From the NCBI GenBank assembly GCA_015501075.1, contig JADNYJ010000364.1:1-32402 (forward strand): a stretch of DNA of 32,402 nt, read 5' to 3'. Source of the DNA: Gymnopilus junonius. Its lineage: Eukaryota > Basidiomycota > Agaricomycetes > Agaricales > Galerinaceae. Below are positions 1 through 13,855 of this stretch, one piece after another (the stretch's first letter is position 1; every line of letters starts with the position of its first letter). Under the pieces are notes generated by a model. That model ran no database searches. It was not told the origin of the DNA and saw nothing but the letters and a program-made list of their open reading frames with translations. Position numbers and translations under genes: made by a program.

Positions 1-2173
<2,173 letters not shown>

Positions 2174-4621
2174 AATACATGTAATTAATAGGACTAGACT
2201 AATTTTTGTATCGGTTCTATGGGTACTGGTTTCCAGATATCGAGCTCTGAACAATATCACTACTATTTTGATTTCCTTCGGCTGAGAAGAGAATGTTGGT
2301 ATTTTCCACAGCTTTTTCTAGGAGGACCACGGCAGCCTAGGTGCTTCCCACATCTAATCAAGGCAGCCTCGCTGGTAGTATACAGAACATAATGTAATAG
2401 GAGAACACAAGTGCATTTCAACGGACTATTTTGGTAGTATTGTAATTGGTTTTCCCCATGTTTGTGAGTTTCGAGATCTGCAGATGTATCCGTCACTAGT
2501 ATGCGACTCTAGATGTGTTTCAGGTGTGCAATGGTCATATCTGAATAACGTACTTAGCGTTGAATAATTATAACTTTGTGATCTCGCTCCTGGTGGGTAT
2601 TTATATGCGTGGCACACAGATGATTTCCTGATATTATTGTCCACAATCCTGTGTCCTGTGATAGTGATCGCTGCTGGCATACCTATTCAAAGACAAAGAG
2701 GGACCTATGGCACCCTCAATTAAGTAGAAACAGGAAGACTTGTGCTGCGATTCTTCTTTTCTATGACAGCGGCGAAGTTGTCACAAGCTTTGAATGGAAA
2801 ACGTAGAAGAGAGTCATGGAATGATGCCATCGCGATCATGCAAAGCGTATGATGAGCGCGCTGCTTAAGAAATAATTGCGCCAACAACGGCCGACCTCTG
2901 ATAAACAAAATGAATCGATGATTTCATTTACCTTTATTGACTTCCACACTTTGATTAGGATACTGAAGCGTTTCTGCAGGTCCGACGCGGAAACGCAACA
3001 CCTTGCATACTTAGAAAGTTTATAGATACTTGAATCCCCCTGCCCCTTGGGTTTAATATTTTACCCTCATGATCTCATCACACGAACCTTACTTATTCTA
3101 ATGAGATAGCAAAAGCGGAGCAATGATAATGCGTCTAGAGCCAGTGCACACTGCAGTGCCTTCCGGAAAAAGTCCGTTGCCCATGTAACAGTCCAATGCA
3201 TTTTAGGCGTCTGTAGTTAAGGCATATTTAAATTGTTTCTGACAGTTGCCGACTTATCTCATCATCTGCTACTTATCTCATCATGCATCTTTGTAAAGTT
3301 CATCTCAATAAAGGATACGACATGAATCCAGTTCAGTTTATAATAAGCAAATGCAATGAGTTAAGTTGGTAGTAAGAGCTCTGTTGTAGATACTCAGGCA
3401 GCCATCCGAGCCAACCCCAAACGTAGCTTGAAAGGCACGGTTTAGTCACGAGCCTAGTAAGCGAGCATTTCATGATTTTCATCATGGCAGAAAACCTCAG
3501 CCTCTAGGGAATTTGTCCGCTAATTGTGAGCCTCGAACCTGATCGTGAAGAACCGTCCGCCGCTTTTCCGGCCCTCCCAGCTTCTACGGTGTTCGAGAAC
3601 CGCATGGATGAATTTCGACTTTTGGATCTCAACTTTGATCCCATGTCGGCCCTTGATTCATCTTCGGCAGAGGTTAAAACACCGCCTCAAAATGGTGTTG
3701 TCTGTTGCTCATTGCCAGTGGCCACCACTGCCAGCCACACCTTCCGCTCAACACATCACAAGAACGCGATGGAGCCCAATGACCGATAGAAAAAGTAACT
3801 GGATGTCTGGGACCCTGGCATGGGAGGCCCATAAGGTATGTCTCCTTTCATAGAACACAATTGATCTAATTCTTTATAATCCTATCTATTGCAAGTTTTG
3901 TGTTTGAGCTGGACGTTCACCAGCAAGGTATGCGACTTCGTAGCCCTCTCATCAACCCTTCTTTGCATGCAGAGTGACTACGGACCATTACCGCCCCTCT
4001 GACACATGCATGTCATTCGCCTTGCCCTCATATGCCCAACTCCCTCACAGGCAAGAGCGAGACGGATGTTCATCACTGTGTCTCTTTGCTGAGGGTCTTT
4101 TTCCCTCACGAATCTTGGTTGCAATGTCAATTGACATATGCAGCATATTTGCGAGGCAAGCTTGACTGCGGCTAGTGAATGAGAGGTCGCTGCAACCTTT
4201 CGTTCACTTTTACCTGTGCACCCTGATCTTGGCTCTGCATCACGAAACTCTCGTAGCAATAGTGTAGCAAACTCTGCGTTAGAGGTAGGTCGGTTTAATT
4301 TCGATCTTACAAGACTCTGCTAAAGTCACCTGCCTACCCCGCGCCCAATGTGGATAACAGGTGAGCCTTCTTCACAGCGCGGGATATCATTTGTCCTGGT
4401 GAACCAGAAATTGAGTAGGAGTGAAGGAAGGCATTGAGGAGTGCCATTAGGAGGAAGGGTGTGAAGGGTCAAGTGCTTGCATCTGTCACAGATATGTCTG
4501 CCTAATCCAATCTTCACCCCATTCAACTCTTCTTCTTACCATTATCTGTCCTCTTAGTCTCTAGTTACCCCCTCAACCTCACCCGCAAATTCTCTCCTTC
4601 CCCTCTTTTACTTTTCCACAT
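2174..4621. other. Intergenic stretch, no gene recognised
   Basis: About 2.4 kb. I found only short open frames with no family motif. A frame at 3508-3789 has coding-like composition and an acidic stretch (RLLDLNFDPMSAL), but it has no ATG at its start and no convincing splice partners. From 4530 to 4620 the + strand becomes strongly pyrimidine-rich, as in fungal promoters or 5' leaders, just before the candidate gene at 4622. Confidence 0.4.
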
Positions 4622-5120
4622 ATGACATTTAACCTGGAGAGTAGCCATTCTTCCCATACTGCCAGATTGCAAGAAGCAGACGAGGCTCCATCTACGCTTG
4701 TGCTGCCTACGTTAAAGTGCCCCCGACTCATTAGGAGTCAGTCAGCCTCCAATGGGAAAGGGTCTGTGCGAGGTTGAGTGATTAGATGGATCTACAGACC
4801 TTTAATTGATGATTTCCGTTAGCGTCTTCTAGTTCTGAATCTTGTTCCGTCTTTCACTCAATGTCTGCTCTTAGGCTTCTCCCATGTTTCTCTGATATAT
4901 ATTCAACCTCAGACGGTCAAGGAAGAGCAAGTCAAAACATGGTTCGTATATAACGGGAGAAAGTGACGCGTACACAGGACATGCGTGTTCTTTTTCTGAT
5001 TAGCTGATGTCACATTCACGACTGCTTACGGTTATTCCAAGGACTCTAGTCAACAAACGAGCAAGCTCTGAAGCCAATACATTTGTGGTAGCTGTCAGTA
5101 TGGTTCAACTGGCTACATGA
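4622..5120 (+). CDS. Candidate small spliced gene, serine-rich, unknown function
   Basis: The ATG at 4622 follows a CT-rich leader of about 90 nt. Three exons, 4622-4772, 4823-4941 and 5004-5120, join in one frame and give 128 residues ending in TGA. The two introns are 50 nt (GTTGAG..TTAG) and 62 nt (GTTCGT..TTAG), close to the usual intron size here. The protein is Ser-rich (SSHSSH near residue 8, ASSSESCSVFHSM near residue 51), with no recognisable domain or membrane segment. Support is only the leader, the intron sizes and the continuity of the frame, and chance could explain these. If real, it lies between the first monooxygenase and the prenyltransferase gene and would be part of the putative cluster region. 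Confidence 0.28.
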
Positions 5121-5675
5121 AAAGCAGTTACAAATGTATTTATAGGACTTCAATTGCGATTCATTCACTTAGGTACACTATCTCTCTAATCCCTTTATTG
5201 TCGAAGCTCACACTGCAACACTTTACTGTGGATTTCAGTGGTCACATGGCACCTCAGATGGCCTGCATTTGATTCAAGAGAATGTGAGCAAATTTCCTTC
5301 TCAATTCTTACTCATGGTTATGTCAGGTCGCTGATAAAGACCTGAAAGATTGGATTTTGTCCAGCTTTTCAATGACTTCAACGATGCTGTAGTTTACTCC
5401 GTCCTTATGACGTGCGTATATTCAGTCATTTCCAACTGGGCCTGAATTAATTGTTCCGAAGTTACTTCCCTTGTGTCTTCCGCCTGGATTTCGGTATTCC
5501 TTCTGTAACCCATGAAGGTACAATATCGGAAGGCGCAGCTACCAAGGAACAAATATCCAGTAAACCCCACCACCAATTCACTCGATGATCTTGGTGCCAG
5601 AAATCGTAAAATTTTTAAACCGTATAACAAAAAAAAAGAGGTATCTTCACTTGGCATGTACGAAAATTGAAAACC

Positions 5676-7158
5676 TTACATTTGACTGAATAGTTGGAAA
5701 AAAATTCGGTACAAATAGTCCGTCATCAAGCCAAGGAATACTATAGGTCCTAAAACATAACTGCTGTTGCAAAACTAAAGCGAGAATTTAAAAGTCATCG
5801 AGTGGAAAACGTGCGCAGTGCTTACTGTCTTCCAGCATGAGACCGGAGAATTCAAATCTAGATCCTTGTACTGCTTGAACAGATTTATTGCTGTGATGGG
5901 AATGGTAACGCAATAATACAGCACTGTTTGATGGTTTAGGATCCCAGATAATGTCATGCAAACAATGAACATTGTTGCATGGAATGCAAGGAACAACCTG
6001 GTTTGTGACGAGGACTTAAATAACAAGGCAGTCGACTTGATCCCTATTTTTAAGTCGTCTTTCTTGTCTTGACTGCCGTATATTGTGTCTGTATCAAATT
6101 CAGCGTATATTTCCAGCGTAAAGTGACCATATCATACCATACCACATCGTCCAGCTAGAGGTGGATGAATGAGAATGAGATGGCGTGCGATTTTTTTCTT
6201 TGTGAAAAGAGAGAAACATACAACCAGGTCGCTGCTCCAAGCGAAATACTGCTGTACGGTATAGAACCACTGGTTACTGACCAAGCCATGAGGGTTCCTG
6301 TATTAAATGCAATGCCTATCTTAATTTCAGCACCTGTGCAGCTGATAACTGAGTGCATTGGCTCACCTAGCCAGGCTTGTGGCCAATAAGATATTCTCTT
6401 AATGAATGGGTATACACCTGCAAGGGGATAAAGGGTCATAAACCCAATAGAGCGGCTGAATGTGTTATGGCTAGCTGTCTGAATGGTCATCACATGAAGA
6501 CGCACATTTGGTTATTTCCAAGAGTTAGCACTATTGAAAGCGCTACTAAATGTAATGACAAAAAGAGCAAGGCACCATAAACTGTGATTTTTCCCGTGGC
6601 CACAGGCCTCTTTTTTGTACGTTCTGGTAATATATGAATGTTTGTCTTGCTTCGGTTAAGCGTCATGACTCACCTACACGTCGATCAAAATCTCTGTCAA
6701 TTATGTCGTTCCAGATGCAGCCCGCGCCTACAACCCATTTAGTATGTCCTCGCGAAGGGACATCCCAAAGCTCACTGTAATAATCTAGGTTTAATATCAA
6801 GTAAACTACTAGCCCATATTAGAGACTTGCCTTCGAACAAAAAAAACCAAAGACCTCCTGCAACGAGATTCGAAAAAAAGGAGGACAGGGGCAACTTGAC
6901 ATGGTATGCTGCCATAGTCAAGCCCCATACTGTAGGAAAACTGGTTAGCTCTTAGCTATTTTACTCTGGTTTTACTCTGGTGACTCGCTATATGGCCATA
7001 AAATTAACAGAGCACCACCAGGTCTATTTAAGCGCGCAAGTTCCACCTAAAAGATGAGAAAAATAAGAAATGAATTTAAAATGCAGATGAACATATGTAA
7101 AGCATGCCCATGGATCAATTGAAACTTTGGAAAATGTGGAGATGAGGCCTAGAGGCAT
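5676..7158 (-). CDS. UbiA-family aromatic prenyltransferase (4-hydroxybenzoate polyprenyltransferase type)
   Basis: Integral membrane enzyme that transfers an isoprenyl diphosphate chain to an aromatic ring, as in COQ2 and fungal meroterpenoid pathways. Exons in transcription order: 7158-7093, 7046-6989, 6929-6831, 6727-6674, 6623-6506, 6455-6367, 6315-6222, 6154-6138, 6088-5826 and 5774-5676. They splice to 318 codons plus TAA, a usual length for the family. Residues 75-89 carry the first Asp-rich motif (GAGCIWNDIIDRDFD, N81, D82, D85, D89), followed by RRVERTKKRP. Residues 198-210 carry the second (YDTIYGSQDKKDD). YPFIKRISYWPQAWLG near 147-162 is typical of the family. The ATG at 7158 gives a short N-terminus without an obvious mitochondrial presequence, which favours a secondary-metabolism enzyme over respiratory COQ2 (inference). 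Two introns use GC donors: 6728-6830 (GCAAGT, 103 nt) and 6930-6988 (GCGAGT). No lesion was seen. Confidence 0.93.
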
Positions 7159-7202
7159 TTTCTCTTGGGTTAGAACTGCTGTCCTATGGAAGCTTAATGC
7201 CA

Positions 7203-7209
7203 TTATATA
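7203..7209 (-). promoter_or_regulatory. Possible TATA box of the UbiA gene
   Basis: On the - strand the sequence reads CTATATAATGG, about 45-50 nt upstream of the ATG at 7158. Position and sequence fit a core promoter element. No transcript start can be seen directly. Confidence 0.4.
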
Positions 7210-9528
7210 GGGATCATGACTACATCGAACATTTTATGATTAGGTTAATCATGTTTACCTCATGGAGTTATTTACAGGTTACTGGTGCTGTGCCCATGTT
7301 GCCCGAGGACCATCTATTATTTTGAGTAATACTGAGAATACTAAGGCTTTATTCTTGGCACTGGTATACCTTCGACCACGCATTAAATGCTTGTCCCACG
7401 CTAGGCAGTTTGTGTGATTCCCCCCGAAAATGTTATGTATGTGGGCGCCAAAGATATCACGCCACAGCCCCAGGACATTTAGAAGGATACCATGAGAGAA
7501 ATGGAGATGGCTCAGGGGAAGATGAATGTTTTGCCCGAGGATTTGCCTTTTATCTGCTCTAGCCTCTGACAGAACTTCTGATATCGAGCTTCTAACACCT
7601 GTACACTTGTGATAATGGTATTTCCTCCCACGTATGAAGAAACGTACCTAAGGAACTGATTGTAATGGAGCAGGTATTCTTGGAATCATTCTTTGAGAGC
7701 ATGCAATGAGAACACTTAGTGTTTCCACAAGTTCTCAGGTCACTATGTCAATCCGAATTACTCTGAATGGGTTTACAATTAACCTCAGGTTATGTAGCAT
7801 TCAATGATTTAGATTAGAAAATGGACGGCTATCTAATATGAAATAAAATAGTTTATATGCCAATGTGTATATGTATATTGCAGAATGAATGATCGGTGAG
7901 AGCAACACCGAAACTTAAAGTACATAATATACCCAACTCATATTGGCAGTGCGCATGCAAGAGGAGTTGGAGGCACGTAATGATATAACATAGCGCATAA
8001 ATGTTCTCTCGCAATCAGTTGAAAGGTGGCAGGAGGGCGGAGGATACATCGCTCTTACAGAAAAATGAGGTTAGAGGTGTAGGGGATGGGAACCCAGAAG
8101 GTAGACTTGCCGTCAAAGCCCGTAGATGAAAGTTGAGAGAATGTCATCATTGACCCCGCAGGAGAGAATGCGTGTCAAAGAATGGAAACGATAAGAGGAG
8201 AAAATAGCTTTAGCTTAAAACAAAGGATCTGATGCAGGAAAGGAAAGATGCAGCTTGCGCTTGTATACGAGGAAGGAGATGTTGGATGATGAGTGGTACT
8301 CGGCAAAAATGAAGATGAAATAAGGATTCCGAAGTTATACTCTTTCTTGTATATGAGGTAAATGGGTTGTTGGATGCAGGCGAAAATGTTTTTGTGGTCA
8401 TCAACTCGCTGCCCAATATGTCCACAGACATATTTCTCACCACCACACCACCAACAAGTTCGTCGCCAAGATGTGTCTTCCCCTAAATGGTTCCCCCATT
8501 TATGTGCTTTATTCAGCGCAGTTATCTATTCTCTTAGAAACGTGGTACATCTCCAGACACCATGCTTGATGGTCACAGACATGCGCAGGATAACGATGTG
8601 ATTTTATTCTCGAAGTTGAGCACGTGAGAGAGTTATGTACTAGGTGCCTTATAATTACTCATCCTCCTTCGCCTCAGGGTTCTAATGAGAGAGGTGCACA
8701 TGAACTTCACATTCTCCTTTGAGACATCTATATTAATGTACCCACATTATTATGTCAGGTTTGTGGGCCATCTAAGATGTAGGGAGAACAGCCATGTGTG
8801 GGTCGGTCAGATGGGTGGATGGGATAGTTTGATTGGGAGGGTATGATTAGACCTTGCTCAATGAGGCAGCTTGGAGACAGCTCCTACTCGGTCATGCTCG
8901 GTAGATATGTACTGCTTGTTATAAATGCGATATATCTCAAATGATGTGGTCAGGTTAAAATTGGAGATGATGCTCGGCGCGGCTCTCGATGTCATTTTTC
9001 AGTGGAAATGCAGAGTGTTATCATGCCATTCAGATCGACCTCAATACATCTTCCTCGATTTAAAACCTGTATAGATTCACCAATGTAGGAACAGTCACGA
9101 AGTACCTAGATAGTGAGACATGGAAAGGTAGAATGGATGGCATAGGATAGAATGGTAATACAAAGGAAATTTGTTCTAGTGTATATCCTGCATTTCGCTC
9201 TTGCAAAGAACCCGAAATAGAGGAGTTACAAGGATGATGTGAGTTCTTCCTGGACCTATACTTGTCGCGTTACTGATGTTTGTTTACATTCTTCAAATGG
9301 AAGTGTTACATCCGAAATGGCTGCTTCCTTGTACCTGGGGGAGGATGACTGTGTTGTGCTGAAATCATTGCTATGCTGGATCATTGATTGATAATGATTA
9401 AATGCTGCACGCAATCAAAGAGAGAGAAGTACTGACTCCAGTATTGCTTGAAAACTTGATAGGATCCGAAAATTTTATGGACAAGAGCTCGTGATCCTCT
9501 CCTACTCCTCTAATGGAATTTCGGCTGT
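7210..9528. other. Intergenic stretch, no gene recognised
   Basis: About 2.3 kb between the prenyltransferase promoter and the end of the DUF6534 gene. CpG content is normal, unlike the right half of the window. The short frames at 8210-8601 overlap on both strands and show no family motif. I could not build a spliced gene here, but a gene with very short exons could escape reading by eye. Confidence 0.4.
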
Positions 9529-11268
9529 TCAATCTGTCGAAACATGGAAATTCAGAGGTGATTGGTCAATATGGTATAAGACTGACGTAGCAAGGACGGA
9601 ATTCGTATAAACTAGAAGCACGATTAGCATCATTGAAATCTGATTTGCCTAAGCTCACTAACCTTTACTGATTGCTACATGAAATGCCACCCATGCCATA
9701 GAATCAGGTTTAGCTTCAAACTATCTAAATATCAGAAGCTTCGTTCAGTTAATTAAATGAAAGAGCCTGCCGCAATTAGATAGCAAAGTTGTAGAAAGCT
9801 ATCCCCCCATAAAAATTAGTATTTAAGGCAGTGAAAGAAAGGTCAAATGTACGTTGTGACTGCGCCACGATTAACAGCAAAAGTCATCAGCTTATTGATC
9901 ATTGAATTAGTCCTAAGAAAGACAAATTATTGAGAAATCTTAATATCATTAGAGAACCTTACCGCTTTATTTCTGATCGACCTTGTTGAAGGTAATAACA
10001 AAGCGCAACCATGATAAGGGCATCAGCAACAGTTTCAAGGGATTTGTTAGTTGCAACCAATGCCTAATGTGAATGTCAATGTTCAGTGTAGAACAGTCTA
10101 CATCTCTTCACTTTACCTTCATATACGGAAGAAGAGAAGAACTCCAAAAGTGGAATGAGAAACTAGTCTAATAATTTAGCATCAATTACTCAAATAATTC
10201 TTCAACTACCTACACCTTGATTACAATTGCTATTGCAGAGTAGGTCAGTCGGAACAAATTAAATTAACACTGGATAGAAATTCACTTAATGCTGATCCTA
10301 GTGGACAGAATATGGTTGGTGAGTAGGCGTTGGGATAAATAACAAGGGACTAACCAAATGCAGCCAATGCAAAGAAAATCTAGTAGGCTGAAGTAAACGG
10401 CCAGTATCGAGATAAAATCTTCAAAGTCTCACAAGAGTGCTTGGGACCAACCATTGCCTATGAGTCACTGCATTCTGTTGATGAGAATTCAATTGTATTT
10501 TCCGATATCGAGTGTAGACGTACGTTCCCATATGCGCGTTATGAAGAACCTGAAAAGAGGTCAAATTAACTTTACGCATAGAAAACGCCCTTGATTACTC
10601 ACCCTTGCGTGATTAGCATAATGGTGTACTGACGGGATTTCAGTAAATGCGTGCCCGATCTTACATAGTTTTCTTACAGCAATCAAGGCCTCGACCTTGC
10701 ATTGTGTGGTCATCAGTGTTCGTATATCCTGTGCTTGACGACTCACCTGTACGCTCCTAGAAATGACAATGATTAAATAGTGAACCTATATAAATGGCGA
10801 GATGGCACTGACCAGACCTGTATTTGGAGGACTGCCAAATTGCCAAACGTAACGATAAGGTAGTGATAAAGCCCATGAGTTTCTAAGATAACTGTCACAG
10901 TATCAAACAAGCTTTAAAGCAGTTAGAATAGGACATGAACTATAACGCTAATTGGCTGTGCACAAGAGAGCGGTGACCTGGAGTGGTTGTCCAATGCTTA
11001 ATAATTGGAATTATGCAAAGATTTACATACCAAGATTTTGAACGTAAGAGGGTCCTTGGGATATTGGCTGAAATACAACATAGTTTGAAGGACTAATATC
11101 CCGTAAAGACTTTCATAACTGAGTCAGAAGTTAGGTCGACATTTCGTAGCACAGGGCTCACATGGCTGCCACGATAGTTCCGATTAGATATGCACCGTAT
11201 GTGATACCGAGGTTTATTCCCATTGGAAGGGCATTAACAGGCAAGGTAGTTGTAGTGTTGGTAGACAT
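9529..11268 (-). CDS. DUF6534-type seven-helix membrane protein with 18 tiny exons
   Basis: Basidiomycete-specific family of predicted seven-helix proteins of unknown function. Exons in transcription order: 11268-11162, 11118-11031, 10977-10964, 10911-10813, 10756-10747, 10695-10678, 10628-10603, 10549-10524, 10467-10433, 10379-10355, 10297-10271, 10229-10216, 10167-10117, 10063-9963, 9912-9853, 9798-9767, 9713-9663 and 9611-9529. Together they give 288 codons plus TGA in one frame. Family landmarks in order: LGITYGAYLIGTIVAAI, SLYGILVLQTMLYFSQYPKD, FLFDTVTVILETHGLYHYL, LITQGFFITRIWEL, ETVADALIMVALCYYLQQ, IKRTNSMINKLMTFAVNRG and ISKVYTNSVLATS. Introns are 41-57 nt; 9714-9766 appears to start with GC (GCTCTT), which is weak. 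The region 10216-10297 is the least certain. It is transcribed divergently from the second monooxygenase. Confidence 0.82.
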
Positions 11269-11777
11269 AATGGATGTAGGACAGAGAGCGATTGGCACTG
11301 ATCTTTAATTGAGGGGTGGCAGCATTTAACGGGCGAGCTGTAAGTCTGTCATCGAAAGAATCGTGATTGGGACTAGAATAGGTTTACAATGCATCTGACA
11401 GGAACGGCCTTCATTATTGGATCACCATCTTTGGGAGTACTGTGAGATCTATCATAGGAAAACAAATGTTCCATTTATCCATCCACTGTGGTGAAAGATG
11501 TTCATCATTCAATCATCGTCTTCGGAAGCACTGTGATGATAATGAGATTATTATTAATAGTTCACTTGTTTTAAAAATTTTTTAATGCAAGTACAGGGGT
11601 ACAGCGGTGTCCAGGGGAAGTGGATATCGCTGTTGGCATCGAAAGTTGCTTCCATGCGCATTCTCACCGAGCTTCATTCAATTCAGGACATCAGCCCTTT
11701 TCTTTTTTGTACTTACTGGAGCGGTATTTATGGCCTTCCGGGTGAGAGCTCATTCCATCGTTCTTTCATATCCTCAT
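11269..11777. promoter_or_regulatory. Divergent promoter between the DUF6534 and second monooxygenase genes
   Basis: These 509 bp separate two start codons facing away from each other (11268 on -, 11778 on +). Two imperfect copies of one block lie inside: 11427-11445 (ATCTTTGGGAGTACTGTGA) and 11518-11536 (GTCTTCGGAAGCACTGTGA), 15 of 19 bases matching, 91 nt apart and in the same orientation. They could be binding sites of a shared regulator (inference). Confidence 0.4.
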
Positions 11778-13855
11778 ATGCCTGCCAATCCAGAGAAAAC
11801 CCAAGTCCTCGTCATTGGAGCTGGTCCTACTGGACTGACAATGGCTCTTTACCTTGCTAAGCATGACATCAATGTACGAATTATTGAACAGTATCCTGCA
11901 GAACACGGTGGTGCTCGTGGTACAGCAATCCTGGTATGTATATGTTGTTGTGATAGGTGTCTTCCCTGCGCTAAGTGCCGTTTAGCCATGAACCCAGGAG
12001 CTGCTTGCCATTATGGGTGCAGATAAAGATCTTTTTGAGATAGCGACTGGTCCCCTACAAATGGCCGTCTATGGGACAGACGGTAAGACAATTCTGAAGG
12101 CATTCGATTGGTCAGAGGCTGCTGAAGATAGTCCCACTATTCCATTTGTGCGTTGATCAATATATGCACATTTCTTTACTGATAACAGAGCAGAGAAGGA
12201 CTGCTTCTATCGGACAAGCACAATTAGAAGCAATTCTTCATCGTCATGTCAAACAATTTGGATGCGAAATTGAGTTCGGCAAGAAGCTTCTGGATATCAC
12301 GCAAGATGGTGACAAGGTTACAGCCAAAGTTTTGGCTGATGGGACTGAACATCTTATTGATTGCGATTATCTTGTTGCTGCTGATGGTGCCAAAGGTTGG
12401 CGTTTTTTTTTCCGCGTTTCATCCTCTGATATAACTTGAAAGGTCGATCACGCAGGCTTGTGGGCGCTTTATTCATCGGAGAAACGAAGGAGGCAGACAG
12501 ACTGTGGACTGCCAACGTTGAAGTGCCAGGCTTCAGCAGGGAGGTACACCTAAATCATGGCCTTTAAGTTTGTTCTAACTGATAGATTGCATATCATAGT
12601 ACTGGCACAGATGGGGAGATTTTTCGAAAGCTGCGTAGGTGTAAAATCTTATGTTTACCTTCGACCAATATTAATTCCTTTCAAGGACGTCCTTGAAGCC
12701 TATCAATCCAGCCCCTCTATTTCATATGCAGTCCCTTGGGCCTGCTCTTCCTAAAGATATCCCAAAGGATTTGAATGGGACGCAGGAACTTTTCAATTCG
12801 ATAGCAGGACGGGATGACATAAAAATAGAGAAAGCCGAATACATTTCAGAATGGACGTCAGTAATTTCGAATACTAAATACCAAATTCATTTGAAATGAA
12901 TGCCTGACTGTACCTTGATAGAGCCAATATTCGCATGTCGGACAAGTTTGCTGTTGGCTGCATGTTCCTCTCCGGTGGTAAGCATCCTTCCAATAATTTT
13001 ACTCGATTAATACCATGTATTGGACAGACGTTGCTCATTGTCATTCACCTATGGGTGGTCAGGGCACTAATACTGCCATGCAGGATGCCGTGAGTATTCC
13101 ACGTCTTTAACAAACACTTGTTCTGAGAATCTTGATAGTTCAATCTTGCATGGAAGCTAGTCCTTGTGCTCAACAAAAAAACATCCGTAGGCCTACTTGC
13201 CTCATATGAAGCCGAGCGTATGCCAGTTGTCGCAGAAATGTTAAACTTGTCAACCGCATTGCACGCCAGAGTGTTCCCACACATTCCAGCAACAGCGTTC
13301 GAGACACCGCGACCTAAAGATAGCGAGCCGGACCCCATGCAATGCTCTAAAAAGCTGCTTCAGTTGGGTGTTAATTACCGTTGGAGTGATATTGTCTTTG
13401 ATGAAAGGTATAACGGGCAATCTACATTAGAGAAAAATCCATACAATGTCACGGACAAACGGATTCGTGCAGGAGATCGAGCCCCTTTCATTGGTAATCT
13501 CGTGGGAGAGAAGATTACTGATCTCTTCACTCTTTTGAAAGAGGCGCCGTCTCATGTCGTCCTGATTTTTCCATCTTCCGCGTCCAGCAAGCTTGAAAAC
13601 CTGGCATCGATTCAAGGTATAATCCATGCAGGTCTCGTTCAAATTGCTGTCATTGTAGAGGATCGAGCTCCCTATGCTGATGATACTCGATCGGTCAAGT
13701 ACCTTGTTGATACCACTGGCAAAGCTCGCGAAGCATATGTGAGTGACACTCGCACAACTTACGCAATCATACGACCCGATGGTATCATTGGGGGATACAG
13801 CTTCAGAGTAGATGGTATTGTAGAGTACTGCAGTCGCTTGGGGGTCGTAATCTAA
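11778..13855 (+). CDS. FAD-binding aromatic monooxygenase, complete gene with an in-frame TGA beside a splice site
   Basis: Class A flavoprotein hydroxylase with a C-terminal thioredoxin-like domain. Exons: 11778-11933, 11986-12147, 12191-12395, 12443-12543, 12600-12634, 12686-12856, 12922-12977, 13028-13089 and 13139-13855. They join in frame (555 codons including the stop). The N-terminus has the Rossmann motif VLVIGAGPTGLTMALYLA (residues 10-27) and GGARGTAI. The DG motif is YLVAADGAK near 171. The second FAD motif is LSGDVAHCHSPMGGQGTN near 294, followed by DAFNLAWK. The last exon carries GDRAPFIGNL and AIIRPDGIIGGY. With the acceptor TAG at 11985, exon 2 begins CCA-TGA-ACC-CAG, where the family has P-R-T-x-E, so TGA at 11989-11991 replaces an arginine codon. 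Using CAG at 11996-11997 instead removes the stop and four residues and keeps the frame. The gene is therefore either a fresh pseudogene, rescued by alternative splicing, or hit by a sequence error. Confidence 0.88.
11989..11991 (+). other. In-frame TGA at a conserved arginine position
   Basis: In exon 2 of the second monooxygenase the family motif P-R-T-x-E reads P-TGA-T-Q-E. One C-to-T change at a CpG (CGA to TGA) explains it. The CAG acceptor at 11996-11997 would exclude the stop from the mRNA. Confidence 0.75.

Noticed and set aside
3526..3853. Overlapping + strand frames with acidic and basic composition, considered as a transcription factor exon
   Set aside because: No ATG at the start of the better frame, an upstream TAG, no bZIP or zinc-cluster motif, and no convincing splice partner.
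5394..5657. Minus-strand frame of 87 codons just downstream of the prenyltransferase, first considered as its C-terminus
   Set aside because: It could not be joined in phase to the CWKT exon. The exon 5774-5676 joins in phase, has a 51-nt intron and gives a family-like end (FCNSSYVLGPIVFLGLM) with its own stop.
8210..8601. Overlapping frames on both strands in the 7.2-9.5 kb gap
   Set aside because: Each is short and motif-free, and neither extends through plausible introns into a recognisable protein.
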